A stretch of DNA of 35,270 nt, from positions 1 through 35,270 of the forward strand of contig VGOZ01000030.1 in NCBI GenBank assembly GCA_016875715.1, in the 5' to 3' direction. This document shows, piece after piece, positions 15,024-22,453 of this stretch. Both the position numbers and the translations under genes were made by a program. The notes beneath the pieces were generated by a model. It saw only the letters and a list, made by a program, of their open reading frames with translations, ran no database searches and had not been told where the DNA came from. The stretch is from Chloroflexota bacterium (lineage in GTDB: Bacteria > Chloroflexota > UBA6077 > FW602-bin22). Each line of letters starts with the position of its first letter. Position 1 is the stretch's first letter.

Positions 15024-15623
15024 CTAGTCGGGTACCAATTCCGGGCCCTTATCCCGGAACCGCTCAACGAACGCCCGAATGCGCTGGGCATCGAACGCGT
15101 CCAGGCGGTCCATCTTCGTCCAGGCAGTGAGTGTGATGAGCGCGGGAACGTCCGCACGCGGCCTCGGTGCGAGGATGACCTTCGACCGGTACGATCCGAC
15201 GAGATCCCGCAACTGGTTGACCAGCTCCGGGCACGCTTCCGGGCAGTTGTAGTGAACGATAACGCCCCCGTGTTCGAGGTTGTGGACCAGAAGCGGATCC
15301 GGCAGTTCCTGGTCGTGCACACCCCAGGGGGCCCAGCTCTGATAGTGCGGACCCGATGTCGGCGGATTCGAGTTGTACAAGGGGGTCGGCTGTGCGGGAT
15401 CGACGTGTTCCCTGCCTTGATCGACGAAGCTCAGGACAGGTGCGGGGCGCAGCGCGTCCACGAACGCGGGGACCCCCAAGACCGCCGCCACCGCCAGAAT
15501 GGCGGCGGATGCACCAATGATGATCCACCGTCGGACGCGCGACTGGCGCTCGGCCGCCTCTTTCGCGACCCTGGTCGCCTCTCGACGCTGTTCGCGCCGC
15601 TCACGTTTGGTCGGTCGAGCCAT
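15024..15623 (-). CDS. DUF3105 domain protein, single-pass membrane anchored
   Basis: A 199-residue protein. The first 31 residues are strongly basic (PTKRERREQRREATR) and predicted cytoplasmic, followed by one transmembrane segment (about 33-55, WIIIGASAAILAVAAVLGVPAF). The outer domain shows the DUF3105 signature: YNSNPPTSGPHY (about 83-94) and VHNLEHGGVIVHY (about 112-124), with conserved His and Glu that could bind a metal, plus two Cys in NCPEAC. Its function is not established; it is common in actinobacteria and Chloroflexota. The ATG at 15623 overlaps the upstream gene by 23 bp, so both are co-translated. Confidence 0.8.
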   Translation of the reverse strand: MARPTKRERREQRREATRVAKEAAERQSRVRRWIIIGASAAILAVAAVLGVPAFVDALRPAPVLSFVDQGREHVDPAQPTPLYNSNPPTSGPHYQSWAPWGVHDQELPDPLLVHNLEHGGVIVHYNCPEACPELVNQLRDLVGSYRSKVILAPRPRADVPALITLTAWTKMDRLDAFDAQRIRAFVERFRDKGPELVPD

Positions 15624-16074
15624 TGCCGTCCATCACCTCGCTGTACTGCCACAGATGCTCGCCGTCGTGCCCGCTATCGCGGCACACGAGATAGTTTCCC
15701 CGGTCGTCTCGCCCGCTCCAGGGCTGTGCCGCCGGGTTGAGATCGGCCCGGCTCAGCCGCCTGGGGGCCGGGCCTCCTCCGCGGGCACACCAGATCGTCC
15801 TCGGCCACACGCGCGGAACGATGCGGATGCCTTCCTCGGCGCCGGCAATGCGAGCTGCCAGATCGCGCGCGATGCCCAGCACGGTCAGGATCGAGACCCC
15901 ATCGGTGCGCACGATCAGAGTCCCATCTTCCGTATCGACCGGCGCGTCGGTGATCGCTTCCCATTCGATGGGGACCGTGGGAAGCCGACGCTGTAGTTCG
16001 GTCGCGAGGTCTCTCGCGAGCGCACGCGTCCGCTGGCGCCGTCGGATGCGCACAGCCGGATCATTCATCATCAT
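15601..16074 (-). CDS. Hypothetical protein with paired Cys/His C-terminal motif
   Basis: A 157-residue protein not recognised. It starts with a basic helix (RIRRRQRTRALARDLATELQRR), then an alpha/beta region (VDTEDGTLIVRTDGVSILTVLGIARDLAARIAG). The C-terminal third is rich in Trp, Cys and His: TIWCARGGG, then YLVCRDSGHDGEHLWQY. The spacing of these Cys and His residues could form a metal site, but the pattern matches no finger I know. Three consecutive ATG codons (16074, 16071, 16068) begin it, the first overlapping the TGA of the regulator gene. No membrane segment is present. It lies between a regulator and a membrane protein in one coupled operon. Confidence 0.6.
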   Translation of the reverse strand: MMMNDPAVRIRRRQRTRALARDLATELQRRLPTVPIEWEAITDAPVDTEDGTLIVRTDGVSILTVLGIARDLAARIAGAEEGIRIVPRVWPRTIWCARGGGPAPRRLSRADLNPAAQPWSGRDDRGNYLVCRDSGHDGEHLWQYSEVMDGNGSTDQT

Positions 16075-16814
16075 TCGTCTGCTCTGCGCCAGTGCAGGTC
16101 GCTCACCACGATGAAGGTGCGCGTCGATTGGACCGCGTCGATCGCGTGGAGATCGTGCATCACCAATCGATCGAGCGCGGCCTGATCCGGTACCTCGACC
16201 CGGCAGATCACGTCGGTCTCGCCGTACACCGTGCTGGCCTCCACGACGCCGCCGATCGGGCGGAGAGCTTCGATCACACGCTCGACCTGCTTTGCGGATG
16301 CCTTGATGAGCACATATGCCTGCATGGCGGATCCCTGGGAGTATCGCCGCGGAAGGCTCGCCGGTGTAACCCGAAGGATCGTCGGTTGGCCGGCAATCGC
16401 CGCGGCCCGCAGGACCGCGCCCAGGACGAGGTAGATATCGCCATCATCCGGCGCTCGCAGCTTGAGGATGAGGTTCTCGGCTTCGCCATAGACAATCGCC
16501 GCCTCCAGCACGTTCTCGTGCTGGGCCGCCCCGTCGAGGCCATCCCGCCAGCGGCGCGCCGGAACGGACATCAGCACATAGGCGAGCGCAAGATCGGCGC
16601 GCTTCACCGCCTCCACCGCGTTCTGGACTGAGAACCCACGCTGGTGATATCGCCAGATCTCCCGCGCCCGACGGGCATCGGCTGGCGAATAGTCGCGGCG
16701 CGCGATCCGCTCCTTCTCGATCAGGCGCGGACGGATATGCCCCTGCGCCTCGAGATAGTGGACGAACCGCTTGGTGAGCCCGTCACCCTGGGCGAGGAGT
16801 TCGCCTAGTCGCAG
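16071..16814 (-). CDS. MerR-like HTH fused to two AsnC/Lrp ligand-binding domains, no standard start codon
   Basis: The clear part from the GTG at 16616 gives 181 residues containing two tandem AsnC-type alpha/beta sensor domains; the second begins at AMQAYVLIKASAKQVERVIEAL and includes STVYGETDVICRVEV, the typical strand where these proteins read ligand. The frame stays open a further 66 codons upstream and encodes a MerR-like winged helix: LTKRFVHYLEAQGHIRPR, RRDYSPADARRAREIW and RGFSVQNAVEAV. No ATG, GTG or TTG exists between the in-frame TAA at 16821-16823 and the GTG; the only near-start codon is CTG at 16814, overlapping the tautomerase stop. Either CTG is used, or the HTH is a decayed relic. 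As a full protein it would be a 247-residue ligand-responsive regulator of an unusual architecture. Confidence 0.62.
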   Translation of the reverse strand: MRLGELLAQGDGLTKRFVHYLEAQGHIRPRLIEKERIARRDYSPADARRAREIWRYHQRGFSVQNAVEAVKRADLALAYVLMSVPARRWRDGLDGAAQHENVLEAAIVYGEAENLILKLRAPDDGDIYLVLGAVLRAAAIAGQPTILRVTPASLPRRYSQGSAMQAYVLIKASAKQVERVIEALRPIGGVVEASTVYGETDVICRVEVPDQAALDRLVMHDLHAIDAVQSTRTFIVVSDLHWRRADE

Positions 16815-16987
16815 GCCAGCTTACCGCCGTGCGCCTGGTTCTCACGCTTCATCTCGTGAAAGATGATGTGTGTCGACTCCGGTGTGGCCTTCAAATGCGT
16901 CACGATGGCGTCGGTCACTGCCTTCGCGCACGCGCGCTTCTGCTCCACGGTACGACCCTCGAACAGTTCGATCACGACGTAGGGCAT
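16805..16987 (-). CDS. 4-oxalocrotonate tautomerase-family protein
   Basis: A 60-residue protein matching the smallest tautomerase subunits. The catalytic proline follows the initiator (MPYVVIEL), and the family segment EGRTVEQKRACAKAVTDAI (about 10-28) is well kept, as is THIIFHEM (39-46) and the late GG (54-55). Family members tautomerise enol-keto acids through the N-terminal Pro as base. ATG at 16987 is fixed by AGGAGG six bases upstream. No aromatic meta-cleavage genes are near, so the substrate is open. Its TAG lies inside the first codons of the MerR-like frame that follows. Confidence 0.88.
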   Translation of the reverse strand: MPYVVIELFEGRTVEQKRACAKAVTDAIVTHLKATPESTHIIFHEMKRENQAHGGKLACD

Positions 16988-17016
16988 GGGGAACCTCCTG
17001 GCGAGCGATGCGAGTG

Positions 17017-17022
17017 TATAAA
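17017..17022 (+). promoter_or_regulatory. Possible -10 box TATAAA, near-leaderless
   Basis: TATAAA sits 10 bases before the ATG at 17033 in the 45-bp spacer between the divergent tautomerase and hypothetical genes. A start 7 bases on would leave a leader of about 4 bases. The minus strand has an overlapping TATACA that could serve the tautomerase gene. No -35 box was recognised for either. Confidence 0.35.
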
Positions 17023-17032
17023 GTCCCGTGCC

Positions 17033-17527
17033 ATGAGCGATCTCACTGCTGTACCGACCGAGGATCCTGGAACCGGCGAGCCGGTACGCTACTACATCGA
17101 CCAGTCGTGGTACGACGCAAGCGGCATCTCCTTCCGGACCGCCGCCCAGGGGCGCTTCTGCCCCGAATGCCAGAAGAGAGTCGGCTCCGTCGCCGAGGAA
17201 TCCGTGCCCGTGGTCGACCAGAAGGCTGGACGGGTCATCTATGAGACCCGTCGGGTCTCGTATGGCGACAACCCCATCGCGGTGATCCGTGCCCACTGTT
17301 CGAAGGAACGGAACTACATCACTCCTGATACTCCTGTCATCGAGAGCGTGTTTCGGATGTTCCTCGCCAGCGGAAATCAGCCGGCCACATTGGAACACGT
17401 CCGCGATTCGCTGACCGACTGGGTTTCGTACCGGGATCGCCCGCACGGCTACGCGCCAGAGTTCGTGAAGCGACTCCTGGAGGCCAATCGACGTTACGGC
17501 ATCCGCCCCTTCCCTGTGGGCGACTGA
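17033..17527 (+). CDS. Hypothetical protein with a CPEC motif
   Basis: A 164-residue soluble protein not recognised. After an acidic lead, RYYIDQSWYDASGISF runs into FCPECQKRVG (about 43-52), half of a zinc-ribbon motif; a further Cys in IRAHCSKE (near 89) is the only other one, so a full four-Cys zinc site is lacking unless His helps or it dimerises. The C-terminal half is helical, with LEHVRDSLTDWVSYRD and FVKRLLEANRRYGIRPF. ATG at 17033 is the natural start after a possible -10 box. The macrodomain gene begins 4 bp after its stop, suggesting one operon and perhaps a link to ADP-ribose signalling, which is inference only. Confidence 0.6.
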   Translation: MSDLTAVPTEDPGTGEPVRYYIDQSWYDASGISFRTAAQGRFCPECQKRVGSVAEESVPVVDQKAGRVIYETRRVSYGDNPIAVIRAHCSKERNYITPDTPVIESVFRMFLASGNQPATLEHVRDSLTDWVSYRDRPHGYAPEFVKRLLEANRRYGIRPFPVGD

Positions 17528-17531
17528 TCAG

Positions 17532-18077
17532 ATGGCGCGCGTCGAGGCGATGGTCGTGGACATCACGACGCTCGACGTGGACGCGATCGTCAACGCGGCG
17601 AATAGCGGGTTGCGTGGCGGCGGGGGTGTGGATGGAGCGATCCATCGCGCGGCGGGGCCGGAGCTGCTCGCCGCGTGTCTGGCTCTCGGAGGCTGTCCGG
17701 CTGGTGAGGTCCGCCTCACCCCTGGCTATCGCCTGCCGGCACGCTTCGTCATTCATGCCGTCGGTCCGATATGGCGGGGAGGCGACCACGGCGAAGCCGA
17801 AATCCTGGCATCGTGCTATCGGTCGAGCCTCGAGGTCGCGCGCGCGCACGGGTTTCGGTCGATCGCGTTTCCGGCTATCAGCACCGGCCTCTACGGCTAT
17901 CCGCTCGCGCCGGCCACGACGATCGCTGTGAAGACCGTCCGTCGGATCCTGACCGATGATCCGGACGCACTCGACCGCGTCGTTTTCGCCTGCTTCAGCG
18001 AAGACACGCTGCGTATCTATCAGTTCGCCTTGAATGGACAAAAAGCCGCTCAAATCCGTGTACCTCATGTTCGGTGA
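17532..18077 (+). CDS. Macrodomain protein, MacroD/YmdB-like
   Basis: A 181-residue single macrodomain that binds ADP-ribose or O-acetyl-ADP-ribose and in this subgroup often removes ADP-ribose from proteins or nucleic acids. Loop 1 is clear, VNAANSGLRGGGGVDGAIHRAAG, with the Asn residues and glycine run of hydrolytic members. GEVRLTPGYRLPARFVIHAVGP forms the next strand, and loop 2 is FPAISTGLYGYP, which holds the phosphates. Length and order are standard. It follows a hypothetical gene by 4 bp, and its TGA overlaps a GTG of the small downstream gene. No ADP-ribosyltransferase was seen in the window. Confidence 0.92.
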   Translation: MARVEAMVVDITTLDVDAIVNAANSGLRGGGGVDGAIHRAAGPELLAACLALGGCPAGEVRLTPGYRLPARFVIHAVGPIWRGGDHGEAEILASCYRSSLEVARAHGFRSIAFPAISTGLYGYPLAPATTIAVKTVRRILTDDPDALDRVVFACFSEDTLRIYQFALNGQKAAQIRVPHVR

Positions 18078-18289
18078 ACGAAGGGGCTAACTGGGGGATG
18101 AACGCACCACGCTCATACGAGGGCACGCACCGCCGCAGGCGCACGCGCGCCGCGCCCGATGAGCTTGACGTTCTGCGAGACGCGATCGATCAATTGCGTC
18201 CTGGAGATTGGCTACTTCCGGAGGATGACGAGGACCTGGAGCGAGCGGTAGAGGTTCTCGCTCAACTCGCGGAGTCCCCGAGAACCTGA
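18074..18289 (+). CDS. Small acidic helical protein, unknown
   Basis: A frame of 71 codons starting with a GTG that overlaps the macrodomain stop (GTGA); an ATG at 18098 with a G-rich stretch just upstream would give 63 residues. After a basic arm (HRRRRTRAA), the rest is acidic and helical: [39 protein letters not shown]. This looks like a real small helical protein rather than chance, since the coupling and hydrophobic pattern are coherent, but no family is recognised. Its last 28 bp overlap the end of the convergent glycosylase gene. Confidence 0.42.
   Translation: MNEGANWGMNAPRSYEGTHRRRRTRAAPDELDVLRDAIDQLRPGDWLLPEDDEDLERAVEVLAQLAESPRT
18252..18287. terminator. Inverted repeat at the convergent small-gene/AlkA junction
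   Basis: AGGTTCTCG (18252-18260) pairs exactly with CGAGAACCT (18279-18287); the 18-base loop contains a further 4-bp stem (ACTC/GAGT). The structure lies where the two coding regions overlap and contains the AlkA stop. There is no T-tract. A termination role is inferred from position. Confidence 0.4.
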
Positions 18290-19221
18290 GGCGTCGGCAC
18301 CTCTCGCCGCTGGAGCGCGCACCAGACGTAGAACGCGACAATGCCGCGCCACGGCCGCCAACGCTCGGCGATGGTCCGCACCTCCTGCTCGGAGGCGTGG
18401 CGCCCCAGGCCGTACATACGACCGATCGCGGCCCGCTGCCCCATGTCCCCGGCCGGGATCGCGTCAGGACGCGCCAGTCCTCGGAGCAGCAGGTACTCGG
18501 CGGTCCACCGACCGATGCCGCGAAGGCGAGTCAACCGATCAACAATCGTCTCGTTATCCCAGGAGCGCAGTGAGCGCAGGTCGAGGGCGCCTGAAGTCAC
18601 ACTCTCGGCGATGCCTCGGATGTACTCCGCCTTCTGGCGGCTGATCTGGAGCGTCCGCGCCTCGCTCACGGTCATGCGCGCGAGGATCGGCGGTGACGGG
18701 AAGAGATGGTGGCTCCCTCCGAAGGCCTCAACCGGCTCGCCATAGGCACGGACGAGCGCATGCTTCATACGGCCCGCGAACGCGATGTTCACCTGCTGGC
18801 CAAGAATCGCCCACACCAGCGTCTCGAAGAGGTCGGGAATGCACAGGGGCGGAAGACCCGCGTAGAGCGCAAGAAGTTCTCCGGCCACCCGATCTTGCGC
18901 GTGGAGGGTTGCGACCTCCGGATGTGGCCGGTTGAGTCCCAGCGCATCCCATAGCCGGGCTGCGATCGCATCGAGCGCGAGTCCCGACGCGCCGGGTCCG
19001 GCGATCTCAATGCGCAGCGTGCCCGGGGTAACGCCCGTCACACGGGCCACTACCGGACCCGTATCCGATCGGAAGGCGCGGGCATACGACGAGGCGTGGA
19101 TCGTCTCCGTAATCGCCGAAGGCGAACGTCTCAGGTAGTCGAGGACGAGGTCGAACCGATATCCCGCCCAGGGGCGAACGATGGTCTCCAGCGGGTGCTC
19201 TATACTGCCGGCCTGTGCCAA
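18262..19221 (-). CDS. AlkA-type DNA-3-methyladenine glycosylase (HhH-GPD)
   Basis: A 319-residue base-excision repair glycosylase. The N-terminal third resembles the AlkA-N domain ([14 protein letters not shown]). The HhH-GPD core begins near residue 125 ([23 protein letters not shown]). The helix-hairpin-helix is [20 protein letters not shown] (230-249), and the catalytic Asp is D259 in IPAGDMG. No C-terminal Cys cluster of the Nth/MutY type is present, which fits AlkA rather than endonuclease III. It removes alkylated purines. The only usable start is TTG at 19221, which overlaps the nuoA GTG on the other strand by 7 bp. Confidence 0.87.
   Translation of the reverse strand: MAQAGSIEHPLETIVRPWAGYRFDLVLDYLRRSPSAITETIHASSYARAFRSDTGPVVARVTGVTPGTLRIEIAGPGASGLALDAIAARLWDALGLNRPHPEVATLHAQDRVAGELLALYAGLPPLCIPDLFETLVWAILGQQVNIAFAGRMKHALVRAYGEPVEAFGGSHHLFPSPPILARMTVSEARTLQISRQKAEYIRGIAESVTSGALDLRSLRSWDNETIVDRLTRLRGIGRWTAEYLLLRGLARPDAIPAGDMGQRAAIGRMYGLGRHASEQEVRTIAERWRPWRGIVAFYVWCALQRREVPTPQVLGDSAS
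19201..19206 (+). promoter_or_regulatory. Candidate -10 box for the nuo operon
   Basis: TATACT lies 8 bases before the nuoA GTG at 19215, giving a predicted start within about 2 bases of the codon. It lies inside the first codons of the divergent AlkA gene. No consensus -35 box was seen at 16-18 bp and no ribosome site precedes nuoA. Confidence 0.4.
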
Positions 19222-19571
19222 ACGCGTACCTTCCCATCCTGGTCCTGCTTGCCCTGAGCGTAGGGCTGATGGCGGTCATCTTGACGCTGCCCGGTCTCAT
19301 CGCGCCGCGGCGGTCACAACCCGGCAAGTATGTCCCGTACGAGAGCGGGATCCGCCCCCTCGCACCCGCGCGCCAGCGCTTCCACGTCAGCTTTCATCTG
19401 ATCGCGATGCTCTTCATCCTGTTCGACATCGAGGTTGCGTTTTTCTACCCTTGGGCTGTCTCGTTCCGCCAACTCGGGTTGTTCGGTCTGGTCGAGATGG
19501 CGCTCTTCGTCGGGTTGCTGCTGGTGGGCTATCTGTACGTGCTGAAGCGAGGAGCCTTGCGATGGGAGTGA
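19215..19571 (+). CDS. nuoA: NADH-quinone oxidoreductase subunit A
   Basis: A 118-residue membrane subunit with three transmembrane helices (about 7-28, 58-80, 88-110). The family loop with [12 protein letters not shown] (37-48) matches the conserved cytoplasmic segment that in other species reads KxxPYECG; here the Cys is Ser. [12 protein letters not shown] (70-81) is the second signature with the conserved Asp and Glu. The subunit helps form the quinone chamber and the link to the proton path. The GTG start has no ribosome site but a -10 box just upstream. The next gene overlaps its end by 10 bp. Confidence 0.94.
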   Translation: MPNAYLPILVLLALSVGLMAVILTLPGLIAPRRSQPGKYVPYESGIRPLAPARQRFHVSFHLIAMLFILFDIEVAFFYPWAVSFRQLGLFGLVEMALFVGLLLVGYLYVLKRGALRWE

Positions 19572-20080
19572 ATTCCGAACAGCGATCGGGCGCCCCCGGG
19601 GTGCTCCTCACGAAACTGTCCGATTGGGGGCGATCGCAGTCGCTGTGGCCGATGGCGTTTGGACTCGCGTGCTGCGCCATCGAGATGATGGCGACAACTG
19701 CGTCGCGGCACGATATCGCCCGTTTCGGCTCGGAACTGTTCCGGGCGAGCCCCCGACAGGCCGATTTGATGATTGTGTCCGGTCGCGTGAGCCAGAAGAT
19801 GGCTCCGGTGATCCGTCAGCTCTACGAGCAGATGCCGGACCCGAAGTGGGTCGTATCCATGGGTGACTGTGCGTCGTGCGGCGGCATCTTCAACAACTAC
19901 GCCATCGTGCAGGGTGTCGACAAGATCGTGCCGGTGGACGTGTACGTACCGGGCTGTCCTCCTCGACCTGAGGCGCTGTTGCACGGCGTAATGAAGTTGC
20001 AGCAGAAGATCATGGGCAACACGACGCCGACATCGGCGGCGAGCCCAGAGGCGCGGGGCGCACGCGCGGGCGCGGCGTGA
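19562..20080 (+). CDS. nuoB: NADH-quinone oxidoreductase subunit B
   Basis: A 172-residue peripheral subunit that holds cluster N2, the last iron-sulfur centre before quinone. The four ligands are C37-C38 (GLACCAIEM), C103 (GDCASCGG) and C132 (VPGCPPRPE). [18 protein letters not shown] is also conserved. The N-terminal 12 residues and the Ala-rich tail ([15 protein letters not shown]) are unlike the core and variable in the family. ATG at 19562 has GAGGAG seven bases upstream, within nuoA. Its TGA overlaps the nuoC GTG. Confidence 0.95.
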   Translation: MGVNSEQRSGAPGVLLTKLSDWGRSQSLWPMAFGLACCAIEMMATTASRHDIARFGSELFRASPRQADLMIVSGRVSQKMAPVIRQLYEQMPDPKWVVSMGDCASCGGIFNNYAIVQGVDKIVPVDVYVPGCPPRPEALLHGVMKLQQKIMGNTTPTSAASPEARGARAGAA

Positions 20081-20661
20081 CCGACACAAACGCGGCCGCG
20101 TCTGCGCCAGAACCGCCACCGCTCCACCCGACGCTCGCGCGACTGGTCGATCTGTTCGGGGACGCGATCGTCGACGAGACGACGCACGGACAGATAACCG
20201 TGCGAATCCCTGCCGAGAGTGCGCGCGAGGTTCTGAAGGCGCTCCGCGATGACGGAACCCTCCGCTTCACCCGGCTCAGCGATGTGACTGCGGTCGACTA
20301 CCTCTCCTTTGACCCTGTCACTACGCGCCGCGATCTCGGACGCACACCTCGCTTCGACGTTGTCTACCACCTCTCCTCTCTCGCGCGCAATCAGCGCATC
20401 CGCGTGAAGGTGGCGCTGCCCGAGGATGCTGCGACGATCCCCTCGGCAGTCGACCTCTGGCCCGCCGCGAACTGGGCCGAGCGGGAGACCTACGACATGT
20501 TCGGCATCACGTTCGCGGGGCATCCTCAGATGACGCGCATCCTTACGCCCGAGGACTGGCAGGGCCATCCCCTGCGCAAGGATTACCCGCTCATCGAAGA
20601 GGAGATCGAGTTCACCACCACTCAGCCGACCCTCAACGAGCCGGTGCGAGGAGCGCGCTGA
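20077..20661 (+). CDS. nuoC: NADH-quinone oxidoreductase subunit C
   Basis: A 194-residue peripheral (30-kDa type) subunit of the connecting arm, without cofactors. The signature is in the C-terminal half: [34 protein letters not shown] with HPLRKDYPL after it, matching the family's E-R-E-x-x-D-x-x-G and R-K-D-Y-P motifs. The first 20 residues are Pro/Ala-rich and probably flexible. It is a separate gene and is not fused to nuoD as in E. coli. GTG start overlaps the nuoB TGA, and its own TGA overlaps the nuoD ATG. Confidence 0.95.
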   Translation: MTDTNAAASAPEPPPLHPTLARLVDLFGDAIVDETTHGQITVRIPAESAREVLKALRDDGTLRFTRLSDVTAVDYLSFDPVTTRRDLGRTPRFDVVYHLSSLARNQRIRVKVALPEDAATIPSAVDLWPAANWAERETYDMFGITFAGHPQMTRILTPEDWQGHPLRKDYPLIEEEIEFTTTQPTLNEPVRGAR

Positions 20662-21875
20662 TGGCAATGACGATGGTGAAGCCGGTCGGGTCGGCGACGC
20701 TGGTAGAGCAGGATGGACGCCTTCTCCTCAATATGGGGCCGCAGCATCCCGCGACGCACGGCGTGCTGCGCCTCGTGCTGGAACTGGATGGTGAGGTCGT
20801 CCTCTCGTGCGATCCGGTCATTGGCTACGTCCACACCGGGATCGAGAAGACGTACGAGCACAAGACCTACCACCAGGGCGTCACGATGACCGATCGGATG
20901 GACTATCTGGCGCCGATGTCGAACAACCTGGCGTTCGCGCTCGGTATCGAAAGGCTCCTCGGCATCGACCCGCCGCCGCGGGCACAGGTGGGCAGGGTCA
21001 TCCTGGCCGAGTTGACGCGCCTCAATTCGCATCTCGTCTGGTTGGCAACGCAGGCGCTGGATCTGGGTGCGATGAGTGTGTTCTTCTACGCTCTGGCCGA
21101 ACGCGAGATGATCCTCGACATCTTCGAGATGGTCTCCGGTCAGCGTCTGATGACCTCGTATATCCGGCCGGGCGGGCTCTACTACGACCTCCCGGAGGAG
21201 TTCCCGGCGAAGGTCCGGGAGATTCTCACTGCCTTTCCGCCCCGCATCGACACTTACGAGGATCTGCTCACATCCAACGAACTGTGGCGAGAGCGCACCG
21301 TAGGGATCGGCAAGATTTCCGCCGACGACGCTGTCGCGCTCGGGCTGACGGGGCCGTGCCTACGCGGTTCGGGCGTCAACTGGGATATCCGCAAGGCAGA
21401 GCCGTACTCCGGCTATGAGACGTACGATTTCAATGTCCCGCTCGGCACGAACGGCGATGTTTACGACCGCTACCTGTGCCGTATGCGGGAGATGCGCGAG
21501 AGCCTTCGAATCATCGGTCAGGCTGTCGATCGTCTGCCGGGCGGCGACTTCACGGTCCACGACCACAAGGTGAGCTTCCCCTCGCGGGCCGAACTGGCGA
21601 CCAGCATGGAGGCGCTGATCCACCATTTCAAGCTGGCAACCGAGGGCTATCGGGTTCCCGCCGGAGAAATCTACCTGCCGATCGAGTCGCCGCGCGGCGA
21701 AATCGGCTTCTACTTCGTAGCGGATGGCAGTGGGAAGCCGTACCGCGCCCACGTGCGGACACCGAGCTTTTACAACCTCTCCGCGATCGGACGGCTTGCC
21801 CGGGGAGGACTGGTCGCAGACCTGGTCGCCCTGATCGGCAGTCTCGACCCGGTGCTGGGCGACGTCGACCGTTAG
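20661..21875 (+). CDS. nuoD: NADH-quinone oxidoreductase subunit D
   Basis: A 404-residue 49-kDa-type subunit that forms the quinone-binding site with NuoB. NMGPQHPATHGVLRL (about 24-38) carries the His of the quinone-contacting loop, followed by GYVHTGIEKTYE. GRVILAELTRLNSHLVW and GLTGPCLRGSGVNWDIRK are further conserved blocks. The C-terminus shows ESPRGEIGFYFVADGS and the closing GDVDR, the usual end of the family. Hydrogenase-type nickel Cys residues are absent, as expected. After its stop there is a 32-bp spacer, the only sizeable gap in the nuo operon. Confidence 0.96.
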   Translation: MAMTMVKPVGSATLVEQDGRLLLNMGPQHPATHGVLRLVLELDGEVVLSCDPVIGYVHTGIEKTYEHKTYHQGVTMTDRMDYLAPMSNNLAFALGIERLLGIDPPPRAQVGRVILAELTRLNSHLVWLATQALDLGAMSVFFYALAEREMILDIFEMVSGQRLMTSYIRPGGLYYDLPEEFPAKVREILTAFPPRIDTYEDLLTSNELWRERTVGIGKISADDAVALGLTGPCLRGSGVNWDIRKAEPYSGYETYDFNVPLGTNGDVYDRYLCRMREMRESLRIIGQAVDRLPGGDFTVHDHKVSFPSRAELATSMEALIHHFKLATEGYRVPAGEIYLPIESPRGEIGFYFVADGSGKPYRAHVRTPSFYNLSAIGRLARGGLVADLVALIGSLDPVLGDVDR

Positions 21876-21907
21876 GCTATATTACGCCCCCCGGAGAACC
21901 GCCGACT

Positions 21908-22453
21908 GTGCCACTGAGCGAGAAAACGCGCGCCGAGATTCAGGCGGCCCTCACCCGCTACCCCCAGCGCAGGACCGCCATCCTCCCCGCCCTTCGCGCG
22001 GCGCAGCGCGATGCCGGGTATCTGGGGCAGGAGCAGATCGAAGAGGTCGCGAACCTGCTCGAACTCGATCCGAACGCCGTGTATATGCTCGTCACGTTCT
22101 ACGACATGCTCTATCGCGAGCCGAAGGGTCGGTTCGTCCTGGGGGTGTGCAAGAACATCGCGTGCTACCTGCGCGGTGCCGATGAGATCATCGAGCACCT
22201 CCTCGACCGCCTCGGAGTCGGTCTGAACGAGACGACCGGCGATGGAATGTTCACGGTGCGCCCGTTCGAGTGCTTGGCCTCGTGCGGCACCGCGCCAGTC
22301 ATCCTCATCAACAACGAGGAGTACGCCGAGCGTCTGACGATCGAGTCGGTGGATCGGCTTCTGGACGAACTCCGCGCCCGGCCGTTCGAAGCGGCCGGCG
22401 AGCACGGAATACCGTGGCCCATCCTCCAGGCCGAGGCAGCCAACCGTGGCTGA
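21908..22453 (+). CDS. nuoE: NADH-quinone oxidoreductase subunit E
   Basis: A 181-residue thioredoxin-like subunit of the NADH-oxidising module, carrying cluster N1a. The ligands are C81, C86, C122 and C126 (VCKNIAC and ECLASC). The helical N-terminal part YPQRRTAILPALRAAQRDAGYL is typical. The last 25 residues (after LLDELRARPFE) extend past the family core. The GTG at 21908 is preceded by CGGAGAA about nine bases away. The spacer before it holds TATATT, which may be a minor internal promoter. The end overlaps the nuoF start by 8 bp. Confidence 0.93.
   Translation: MPLSEKTRAEIQAALTRYPQRRTAILPALRAAQRDAGYLGQEQIEEVANLLELDPNAVYMLVTFYDMLYREPKGRFVLGVCKNIACYLRGADEIIEHLLDRLGVGLNETTGDGMFTVRPFECLASCGTAPVILINNEEYAERLTIESVDRLLDELRARPFEAAGEHGIPWPILQAEAANRG

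Noticed and set aside
16805-17446. 213-codon minus-strand frame ending in the tautomerase
   Set aside because: Only the last 60 residues match a family and they have a perfect ribosome site before ATG 16987; the upstream part is antisense to the CPEC gene.
21876-21907. Internal promoter TATATT before nuoE as a firm feature
   Set aside because: Only a -10-like box without a -35; noted in the nuoE entry but not strong enough for its own call.
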